Below are positions 1-3,963 of a stretch of 7,707 nt of DNA, in pieces (position 1 is the stretch's first letter; every line of letters begins with the position of its first letter). This DNA is from UBA6115 sp964629345 (GTDB taxonomy: Bacteria > Bacillota > Clostridia > Christensenellales > Aristaeellaceae). The stretch spans positions 1 through 7,707 of the forward strand of contig CAZVSG010000102.1 in NCBI GenBank assembly GCA_964629345.1, read 5' to 3'. The position numbers were made by a program, and so were the translations under genes. Under the pieces are notes generated by a model. That model had not been told where the DNA came from. It ran no database searches and saw nothing but the letters and a program-made list of their open reading frames with translations.

Positions 1-182
1 AGGCGCTGCAAAAGGCTGATGCAGACAAAGTGGCGACACCCGCTGACTGGCGCCCTGGACAGGATGTCATCATCCCCACTGCCGGATCCTGCGGCACTGC
101 CAAGGAGCGTATGGAGAGCAAGGATGAAGACAAGTATTGCCTGGATTGGTTTATGTGCTTCAAGCGGGAGAAAAAGGCTTAA
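1..182 (+). CDS. Peroxiredoxin, Prx6/AhpC-TSA type (3' end only)
   Basis: The gene enters from the left edge and only about the last 59 codons are present, in the frame beginning at base 3 and ending at TAA 180-182. The readable tail contains ADWRPGQDVIIP, GSCGTAKER and CLDWFMCFK. This is the characteristic C-terminal region of the larger peroxiredoxins of anaerobes and archaea (Prx6-like, about 210-225 residues), in which C-terminal cysteines can act with the N-terminal peroxidatic cysteine. The enzyme would reduce peroxides in the cytoplasm. The catalytic N-terminal half, with its PxxxTxxC motif, lies outside the window and cannot be checked. A strong terminator 17 bases downstream makes this the last gene of its transcript, separate from the tat operon. 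Family assignment is from recognised tail motifs and is fairly secure; the exact subfamily is less so. Confidence 0.85.
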   Translation, partial: ALQKADADKVATPADWRPGQDVIIPTAGSCGTAKERMESKDEDKYCLDWFMCFKREKKA

Positions 183-198
183 TCGATACGGCTGCCGG

Positions 199-227
199 AA
201 AGGCCTGCTTGACAGGCCTTTCTTCTT
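199..227 (+). terminator. Intrinsic terminator after the peroxiredoxin gene
   Basis: A perfect 9-bp stem, AAAGGCCTG (199-207) paired with CAGGCCTTT (213-221), closes a 5-base loop. It is followed by a T-rich tail (TTCTTCTT). It lies directly behind the peroxiredoxin stop codon and separates that gene from the tat operon. The rest of 228-330 holds no convincing gene. Confidence 0.85.
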
Positions 228-331
228 GTACGCCCGCCGTCAAAGCGCGGCATGACAACCAATTGAATTGCCGATGCATCATGGGAGAAGCAATTCTGAG
301 CGGCTTCATTGAACCGATATTCAGGTTCTTT

Positions 332-345
332 TTGGCATATGACAG
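332..345. promoter_or_regulatory. CATATG-centred motif upstream of the tat promoter
   Basis: The sequence TTGGCATATGACAG is centred on CATATG (336-341). It resembles TTGACATATGCC upstream of the C_GCAxxG_C_C gene and the operator of the DUF5320/Mrp cluster. Its centre lies about 50 bases upstream of the predicted tat start point, a position typical of activator sites. It is the weakest of the four copies, with GGC in place of GAC on the left side. Function is inferred from recurrence only. Confidence 0.4.
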
Positions 346-354
346 AAACACGGC

Positions 355-383
355 TTTACAAGCGGTTGCGGCATTGTTATAAT
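355..383 (+). promoter_or_regulatory. Sigma-70-type promoter of the tat operon
   Basis: TTTACA (355-360) and a perfect TATAAT (378-383) are separated by 17 bases, the optimal spacing. Transcription would start near 390, leaving a leader of about 20 bases that contains the ribosome binding site AAGGCGG (400-406) ahead of the ATG at 412. Confidence 0.8.
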
Positions 384-411
384 CCAGCCGAAATTGTGAA
401 AGGCGGCACGC

Positions 412-747
412 ATGTTCAATATCGGTTTTTCCGAGCTGCTCATCATCCTGCTCGTCGCTTTCCTGGTGGTGGGGCCGAAAGACCTGCCGAAGGTGGCGCG
501 GGCACTGGCCCGTTTTGTGCGGTATCTGAAGGCGAAATGGGCGGAATTCCTTGAGGAGACCGAATTGGACGACACGTTGAAGGAGTTCCGCTCCGCGGGG
601 GACGAGATCAAGCAGGCGGCTAGAGAAGCCTCCCCGATGGAGGAGTTGAAACAAGCTAGGGAAGAAACCCGATCGGCTTTCAGCGATGCGAAAAAAACCA
701 CAGAAAGCCGGCCTGACACGATGGATAAGGAGGAGGAAATACTATGA
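412..747 (+). CDS. tatB: Sec-independent translocase protein TatB-like
   Basis: This is a small membrane subunit of the twin-arginine translocase, which exports folded proteins. The 111-residue product starts MFNIGFSELLIILLVAFLVVGP. That gives a short N-out transmembrane helix (about residues 5-20) with the conserved Glu8, a G21-P22 hinge, then an amphipathic helix (about 24-45) and a charged cytoplasmic tail rich in Glu and Lys. The GP hinge, MFxIGFSEL start and longer tail favour TatB over TatA, whose hinge is usually FG. In TatABC systems TatB helps TatC receive signal peptides. The stop codon overlaps the next gene's start (ATGA, 744-747), so the two are translationally coupled. It stands first in the operon, before tatA, whereas the common order is tatA-tatB-tatC. 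A TatA-family protein with mixed function is the alternative. Confidence 0.85.
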   Translation: MFNIGFSELLIILLVAFLVVGPKDLPKVARALARFVRYLKAKWAEFLEETELDDTLKEFRSAGDEIKQAAREASPMEELKQAREETRSAFSDAKKTTESRPDTMDKEEEIL

Positions 748-929
748 GGCTTGGCGTACTGGAGATCGTCCTGATTCTGGTCCTGGCGCTGGTGCTGTTT
801 GGCGGCAAAAAGCTCGCCGGGGTTGGAAAAGCGCTGGGGCAGAGCATCAAGGAGTTCCGGAAGGAGCTGAAACCCGATGGTAAGGAAAAGGACGGGGAGA
901 CTCCGCCGGATGAAGATAAAAACGCCTGA
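744..929 (+). CDS. tatA: Sec-independent translocase protein TatA
   Basis: This 61-residue product is the pore- or patch-forming subunit of the Tat translocase. Residues 4-19 form a hydrophobic transmembrane helix (VLEIVLILVLALVLFG). The FG hinge is followed by an amphipathic helix, KKLAGVGKALGQSIKEFRKEL, which matches the TatA signature closely except that the usual Pro in KLP is Ala. The tail is short, acidic and lysine-rich. It begins inside the stop region of the TatB-like gene (ATGA overlap) and has a strong ribosome binding site, AAGGAGGAGG, about 5 bases upstream. Tight packing before tatC supports a tatB-tatA-tatC operon. Confidence 0.9.
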   Translation: MRLGVLEIVLILVLALVLFGGKKLAGVGKALGQSIKEFRKELKPDGKEKDGETPPDEDKNA

Positions 930-946
930 TTACGGCGATTGATACC

Positions 947-1702
947 ATGAAAGGCAAAAGAGAAAAAAGACCTGCAGCAGGTAAGCAGCGCTTTTCAGAA
1001 CACCTCATCGCGCTGCGGGGGGTGCTGCTCAGGATGGCGCTGGCCGTCCTGGCCTGCTTTATCGTAGTTTTCTATGTTTTCTGCAGGCCGCTGACAGACT
1101 TCATCCTTCACCCGGTGACTGAGCGAGGCATCCAGGTGATTGCCACCAGGGTATCGGAGTCGCTGATGATGCAGATCAAACTGAGCCTGGTTACAGCCCT
1201 TGCCGCCAGCATGCCGCTGCTGATCTGGCAGGTGTGGCGCTTTGTTTCCCCGGCGCTGTACCCGAAGGAAAAGAAGCTGTTCCTGCCTCTGTTCATGGCC
1301 ATGGTGCTCCTTTTCGCAGGCGGTATCGTGTTTTCCTACATGACGGTTTTCCCGCTGGCCATCAACCTGTTCTATGAGGCCGGGGCGGGGATTGCAACCT
1401 CTATGTGGTCGGTGGAGGGTTATTTCAACTTTGTCTTGTCCTTCATTTTGCCCTTCGGGCTGATGTTTGAGCTGCCGGTTGTCATTTACCTTTTGGCCCG
1501 GCATGGAAAAGTCAGCGGGCAGTCTTTGTCCCGCGCCAGGCGGTATTTTATCCTGGGCGCGGCTGTTGCCGCGGCCATCCTGACCCCGCCGGATGTCGTA
1601 TCCCAGGTTCTGCTTTTGCTACCGTTGCTTGCTTTATACGAGCTGAGCGTCCTGATTGCGCGCTTCGCCAACCGAAAAACGGTTGAAGAAAAAATCGCCT
1701 GA
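947..1702 (+). CDS. tatC: Sec-independent translocase protein TatC
   Basis: TatC is the polytopic receptor for twin-arginine signal peptides. The 251-residue length and six hydrophobic segments fit the family. Visible landmarks are the N-terminal FSEHLIALR (16-24), SPALYPKEKK (101-110) with Glu108 at the place of E. coli Glu103, the NFVLSF...FELP stretch (161-177) with Glu175, and the late TM5-TM6 block AAILTPPDVVSQVLLLLP (209-226). One deviation is notable: the HLxELR box reads HLIALR, so the Glu corresponding to E. coli Glu15, a known signal-peptide contact, is Ala22. Ribosome binding site sequence ahead of ATG 947 is weak, and coupling to tatA 17 bases upstream probably helps expression. 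Assignment is secure. Confidence 0.96.
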   Translation: MKGKREKRPAAGKQRFSEHLIALRGVLLRMALAVLACFIVVFYVFCRPLTDFILHPVTERGIQVIATRVSESLMMQIKLSLVTALAASMPLLIWQVWRFVSPALYPKEKKLFLPLFMAMVLLFAGGIVFSYMTVFPLAINLFYEAGAGIATSMWSVEGYFNFVLSFILPFGLMFELPVVIYLLARHGKVSGQSLSRARRYFILGAAVAAAILTPPDVVSQVLLLLPLLALYELSVLIARFANRKTVEEKIA

Positions 1703-1717
1703 TCCATTGATTTTTTT
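1689..1717 (+). terminator. Possible terminator at the end of the tat operon
   Basis: AAAAAATC (1689-1696) and GATTTTTT (1709-1716) form an 8-bp inverted repeat around a 12-base loop that spans the tatC stop codon, and the downstream arm is itself a T-tract. A second hairpin, CAACCG/CGGTTG with an AAAAA loop (1669-1685), lies just before it. The stem is AT-rich and therefore weak, so termination may be partial. Confidence 0.4.
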
Positions 1718-1726
1718 ATTTTGTTT

Positions 1727-1738
1727 TTGACATATGCC
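1727..1738. promoter_or_regulatory. CATATG-centred motif upstream of the C_GCAxxG_C_C gene promoter
   Basis: TTGACATATGCC is identical over 12 bases to the sequence at 2619-2630 in the promoter of the DUF5320/Mrp cluster. It lies immediately upstream of the -35 box at 1741, centred about 43 bases before the predicted start point, where an activator would contact polymerase. The TTGACA within it could also act as an alternative -35, but no good -10 stands at the right distance. Confidence 0.5.
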
Positions 1739-1740
1739 AC

Positions 1741-1770
1741 TTGACACCGGGTTTGTGACGGGAATAGAAT
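1741..1770 (+). promoter_or_regulatory. Sigma-70-type promoter of the Tat-exported C_GCAxxG_C_C gene
   Basis: A perfect -35 TTGACA (1741-1746) and TAGAAT (1765-1770) are 18 bases apart, so transcription would start near 1777. The resulting leader is only about 20 bases and carries the ribosome binding site AAGGGAGG (1782-1789) ahead of ATG 1797. The gene can thus be expressed independently of tatC. Confidence 0.7.
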
Positions 1771-1796
1771 CAGGAAAAATCAAGGGAGGCTTTTTT

Positions 1797-2435
1797 ATGG
1801 CTACTTTGCAAACACGCCGTGAGTTCCTCAAGACGTCCGGGAAAGTTTTCGCCGGAGTCGCGCTGACCAGCGCCGCACTTCCCCTGCTGAAAGTTTCGGC
1901 GGGGGCAGCCCCTGCAATAGAGGCCGCTCCGTATCCGTTTCCCTATGTAAAGCTTGACCCCCAGGCTACGCTGGAAAGGGGATATAAGAGCTACTATGAG
2001 TTCGGCGGCTGCGGCATGGGCGCGTTTGAAGCCATCATCGGTCAGCTGGCGGAGATAACCGGGTATCCTTTCAACCAAGTGCCCGTTCAGATGGTTGCCA
2101 GCGCTTCCGCCGGCTTCGGCGCGGGTACCCTTTGCGGGTCTTTGGCCGGCGCAATCATGGCGGTTGGGCTGGTTCTCGAGCCCGCCGACGCGAAAAAAGT
2201 CACCGCGGACCTCTTCAAATGGTATAAAGAAACGCCTTTCCCCGGCTACCAGCCCGAAATCAAGAACCCTACAACGGTTTCAGGTTCCATTGACTGCCTG
2301 GATTCCTGCAGCGAGTTCATGGCTGCCGCGAATGTCAAGATGGGCGATGACGCGCGGAAAGCCAGATGCGCCAGCGTGACCGGCGAGACCGCTGCCAAGG
2401 CAGTGGAGCTCATCAATGCGCTCAGGGGCCTTTGA
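1797..2435 (+). CDS. Tat-exported C_GCAxxG_C_C family protein (putative redox protein)
   Basis: The 212-residue product opens with a textbook twin-arginine signal: TRREFLK (6-12), a hydrophobic stretch (about 18-31) and a likely cleavage site near VSAGA-AP (33-39). The mature part fits the C_GCAxxG_C_C family (PF09719 type): GGCGMGAFEAI around Cys72, AGFGAGTLCGSLAGAIMAVG around Cys113, CLDSC (Cys167 and Cys171) and RCAS (Cys191). The family includes the Tat-exported split-Soret cytochrome of Desulfovibrio, but there is no CxxCH haem site here. A thiol, Fe-S or other metal role outside the membrane is therefore more likely; its substrate is unknown. Start choice: ATG 1797 has an excellent ribosome binding site and places RR near the N-terminus. 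An in-frame ATG at 1734 lies upstream of the promoter and is rejected. It sits directly after tatABC genes, suggesting a translocase-client pairing. Confidence 0.88.
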   Translation: MATLQTRREFLKTSGKVFAGVALTSAALPLLKVSAGAAPAIEAAPYPFPYVKLDPQATLERGYKSYYEFGGCGMGAFEAIIGQLAEITGYPFNQVPVQMVASASAGFGAGTLCGSLAGAIMAVGLVLEPADAKKVTADLFKWYKETPFPGYQPEIKNPTTVSGSIDCLDSCSEFMAAANVKMGDDARKARCASVTGETAAKAVELINALRGL

Positions 2436-2509
2436 TTCATCAAGTGACTTGAACCGGCCTTAAAATGTTTCCGGTTTTGAGAAAATCAAACGCATGGATA
2501 TCCCTGACA

Positions 2510-2560
2510 GGCTGCCGTGGAATAACCTGCGGCAGCCGTTCTCTTTCCATCTTTTTTCTT
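2510..2560 (+). terminator. Intrinsic terminator after the C_GCAxxG_C_C gene
   Basis: GGCTGCCG (2510-2517) pairs perfectly with CGGCAGCC (2530-2537) around a 12-base loop. A pyrimidine-rich tail with TTTTTT follows. A smaller hairpin, AACCGG/CCGGTT (2452-2476) ending in TTTT, precedes it and may give earlier, weaker termination. The 292-base gap 2436-2727 otherwise holds the promoter and operator of the next operon and no gene. Confidence 0.75.
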
Positions 2561-2618
2561 CTACAATGCCTGGAAACTCACTGCTGATTATTCTTAAACA
2601 AGAAATTTTCCCAGGATA

Positions 2619-2646
2619 TTGACATATGCCGGATACCTGCTATGAT
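2619..2646 (+). promoter_or_regulatory. Promoter of the DUF5320/DUF134/Mrp cluster, with embedded CATATG motif
   Basis: A perfect -35 TTGACA (2619-2624) and TATGAT (2641-2646) are 16 bases apart, so transcription would start near 2653. The -35 box is the first half of the 12-base sequence TTGACATATGCC also found at 1727-1738. A protein bound to this motif would cover the -35 box. Confidence 0.75.
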
Positions 2647-2653
2647 GAGGGTG

Positions 2654-2675
2654 GTAACTGACATATGTCAGTAAC
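2654..2675. promoter_or_regulatory. Palindromic operator at the start of the cluster transcript
   Basis: ACTGACATATGTCAGT (2657-2672) is a perfect 16-base palindrome centred on CATATG. Two further complementary bases on each side, after one mismatch, extend it to 22 bases. It lies just downstream of the predicted start point (about +2 to +22), the usual place for a repressor site. The half-site TGACAT is shared with the motif in the -35 region 34 bases upstream, so two dimers could bind side by side. The protein is unknown; the DUF134 product encoded in the same operon is one candidate. Confidence 0.7.
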
Positions 2676-2685
2676 AATCTCAAGA

Positions 2686-2703
2686 TCAGCCATTGCAGGC
2701 TGA
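2686..2703 (+). other. Small hairpin in the leader of the DUF5320 transcript
   Basis: TCAGCC (2686-2691) pairs with GGCTGA (2698-2703) around a 6-base loop, between the operator and the ribosome binding site AAGGAGGT. No T-tract follows, so it is not a terminator. It may stabilise the 5' end of the mRNA; no specific role can be shown. Confidence 0.35.
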
Positions 2704-2727
2704 GAGGCAGGACATAAGGAGGTCAAC

Positions 2728-3057
2728 ATGCCAGGATTGAATGGGACAGGCCCCGCAGGCGCGGGAAAGATGACCGGGCGGGGGTTGGGCCCCTGCGCTA
2801 ACAACGGCAGCATGGCTGCTGGCGGAATCTACGGATGCGGGATGAGCTTCGGCCGTGGAATGGGCATGCATCGCGGTCCGGGCTTCGGCCGCGGATGCGG
2901 TCCTGGATACGGCAGGGGCTACGGGCCGTGCTTCAGAGCCTTCGCTACCTCAGCCTCGGAAAACGTCGCAGAGGATTTGAAGGGGACACTCCAAGCCCAG
3001 AAAGACTTTCTGCAGGCCCGGCTGGAAGCGATTGACAAACGACTTGAAGCGCTATAA
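2728..3057 (+). CDS. DUF5320-type Gly/Arg/Cys-rich small protein
   Basis: The 109-residue product begins MPGLNGTGPAGAGKMTGRGLGPC, which matches the MPxxDGTGPxGxGPMTGRGxGxC opening of DUF5320 proteins. These small proteins are often found beside NifX-like and Mrp genes in anaerobes; their function is not established. Residues 36-69 are dominated by short FGRG/GYGRG-like units with cysteines at 23, 37, 57 and 68 and a histidine at 48, which could bind metal. Residues 77-109 form a predicted charged helix with heptad-like spacing of hydrophobics (coiled coil). No signal peptide or membrane segment is seen. An excellent ribosome binding site (AAGGAGGT) precedes the ATG. It is the first gene after the operator-controlled promoter and is separated from DUF134 by 141 bases, so it may be made in larger amounts than the genes downstream. 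Confidence 0.8.
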   Translation: MPGLNGTGPAGAGKMTGRGLGPCANNGSMAAGGIYGCGMSFGRGMGMHRGPGFGRGCGPGYGRGYGPCFRAFATSASENVAEDLKGTLQAQKDFLQARLEAIDKRLEAL

Positions 3058-3058
3058 T
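3032..3058 (+). promoter_or_regulatory. Candidate internal promoter at the end of the DUF5320 gene
   Basis: Both hexamers are perfect consensus, TTGACA (3032-3037) and TATAAT (3053-3058), but the spacer is 15 bases, shorter than the usual 16-18, which normally weakens activity. The TATAAT overlaps the DUF5320 stop codon. Transcription would start near 3065 and yield a leader of about 130 bases before the DUF134 gene. It could be a regulated promoter that needs DNA distortion or an activator, or a coincidence of coding sequence. Confidence 0.4.
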
Positions 3059-3071
3059 GCAAAGCAGGAAT

Positions 3072-3180
3072 GCGGGGCGGTGTGTGCGCCTCCCCGCCTG
3101 TCCCAAGCTCATGGGGTAAAATTCCAGCATACTATGCTCAGGCTTCCGATTTCGGTTGGAATCTTATAAGCGGCCTGAGC
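3072..3180 (+). other. Structured, non-coding leader before the DUF134 gene
   Basis: The 141-base gap contains three inverted repeats. GCGGGG (3072-3077) pairs with CCCCGC (3092-3097). AGCATA-C-TATGCT (3126-3138) is a perfect 13-base palindrome. GCTCAGGC (3136-3143) pairs with GCCTGAGC (3173-3180), a perfect 8-bp stem that can gain G-U pairs at both ends. The second and third share bases 3136-3138, so they cannot form together. No T-tract follows any of them, so they are not ordinary terminators. The last stem ends 7 bases before the ribosome binding site GAGGTGAG. The palindrome could instead be a DNA operator. No known riboswitch class is recognised. Confidence 0.4.
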
Positions 3181-3198
3181 GGAAATCGAGGTGAGAAC

Positions 3199-3600
3199 AT
3201 GCCCAGACCCATAAAGGGGCGCAATGTATGCTGCCTGCCCCGCAACAATCGCTTTGGCCCGCTTGGTCAACGTGCTGGTATGCGGGAAGAGGTGACGATG
3301 ACTGTGGACGAGTTTGAGACCATTCGGCTGATCGATTACCGGAACTTCACCCAAGAGGAATGTGCGGGGCAAATGGGTGTTGCGCGCACCACGGTGCAAG
3401 CGATTTACGACCAGGCGCGCAAAAAGATCGCGTGCGCTCTGGTGGACTGTTTGCCGCTGACAATCAGCGGGGGCGCATACCAGCTGTATGGCGGCAGCTG
3501 GGACAGTGAAGCATGCAGGCGCGGCGCCTGCAACCGCCACCGAGGCGGGTGGAAAGAGGAAGAGCCGCAGGACACAGCGCCGGGGGAGGAAGAAACATGA
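3199..3600 (+). CDS. DUF134 family putative DNA-binding regulator
   Basis: The 133-residue product starts MPRPIKGRNVCCLPRNNRFGPLG and continues with MTVDEFETIRLIDYRNFTQEECA, the hallmark of DUF134 proteins. Residues about 50-80 (TQEECAGQMGVARTTVQAIYDQARKKIA) form a helix-turn-helix resembling sigma factor region 4, supporting DNA binding. Cys11-Cys12 near the N-terminus, and Cys106, Cys111 and His114 in a basic C-terminal tail, may bind metal or an Fe-S cluster, which is inference. The reading frame is open upstream to 3070, but ATG 3199 is chosen because the family begins MPRP and GAGGTGAG stands just before it. The stop overlaps the next gene's start (ATGA). It is a good candidate to control this operon and possibly the other CATATG-bearing promoters. 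Confidence 0.9.
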   Translation: MPRPIKGRNVCCLPRNNRFGPLGQRAGMREEVTMTVDEFETIRLIDYRNFTQEECAGQMGVARTTVQAIYDQARKKIACALVDCLPLTISGGAYQLYGGSWDSEACRRGACNRHRGGWKEEEPQDTAPGEEET

Positions 3601-3959
3601 AGATTGCTGTACCTGTGGAAGGCCTGGGAAACGACACAGCTGTGTCCGCTTCCTTTGGGCGCGCAGCAGGATTTCTGGTTTTCGATAATGGCGAAGGCAC
3701 GACAAAGATCTTGAGCAATGATGCGGCCCAAAGCGCAGGCGGCGCGGGCATCCGGGCCGCGCAGACCGTTGTTGACAGCGGGGCAATGATCCTGCTGACA
3801 CCGCAATGCGGTGGCAATGCTGCCAAGGTTTTGCTGGCGGCAGGGGTCAAACTGTACAAAACGCAGCCAGATGTGAGCGCGTCAGAGAATATCAAACGAT
3901 TTCTGCGGGGCGAGCTGACAGAACTTGCCGAAATCCATGAGGGGTTTCACGGACACTGA
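3597..3959 (+). CDS. NifX/NifB-type (dinitrogenase iron-molybdenum cofactor biosynthesis domain) protein, ORP-like
   Basis: The 120-residue protein is a single RNase-H-like NifX/NafY domain (PF02579 type). It shows MKIAVPVEG at the start, ASFGRAAGFLVFD (18-30), a Gly/Ala-rich loop and LLTPQCGGNAAKVLLAAGVKLY (66-87). Family members bind or carry metal-sulfur clusters, such as FeMo-co precursors in nitrogenase systems or the Mo-Cu-S cluster of the orange protein in Desulfovibrio. The only cysteine is Cys71, in the loop before the Gly-Gly-Asn; the tail ends HEGFHGH, giving extra possible metal ligands. ATG 3597 overlaps the DUF134 stop, with GGGGAGGAAG as ribosome binding site; an upstream in-frame extension lacks family similarity. 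Placed between DUF134 and two ferredoxin-Mrp ATPases, it is probably their client or carrier. No nif structural genes are present. Confidence 0.88.
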   Translation: MKIAVPVEGLGNDTAVSASFGRAAGFLVFDNGEGTTKILSNDAAQSAGGAGIRAAQTVVDSGAMILLTPQCGGNAAKVLLAAGVKLYKTQPDVSASENIKRFLRGELTELAEIHEGFHGH

Positions 3960-3963
3960 CAGA

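Noticed and set aside
1734..1796. Earlier in-frame ATG for the C_GCAxxG_C_C gene
   Set aside because: It lies upstream of the predicted promoter, has no ribosome binding site, and would bury the twin-arginine signal 21 residues deeper.
2295..2310. CLDSC in the exported protein as a c-type haem site
   Set aside because: The spacing is CxxxC and the following residue is Ser, not His, so it does not fit CxxCH.
3072..3097. GC-rich hairpin as an intrinsic terminator after DUF5320
   Set aside because: The stem is followed by CTGTCCCAAG, not a T-tract, so Rho-independent termination is unlikely.
3070..3198. N-terminal extension of DUF134 by 43 codons
   Set aside because: The family starts MPRP, a good ribosome binding site precedes ATG 3199, and the upstream stretch contains inverted repeats rather than coding character.
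3109..3801. Minus-strand open frames opposite DUF134 and the NifX-like gene (up to 230 codons)
   Set aside because: Their composition is that of antisense frames and they oppose two genes of well-known families; no motif was recognised in them.
3597..3959. Nitrogenase cofactor (nifX) function
   Set aside because: No nif structural or assembly genes are present, and single NifX-domain proteins beside DUF134 and ferredoxin-Mrp genes are common in non-fixing anaerobes.
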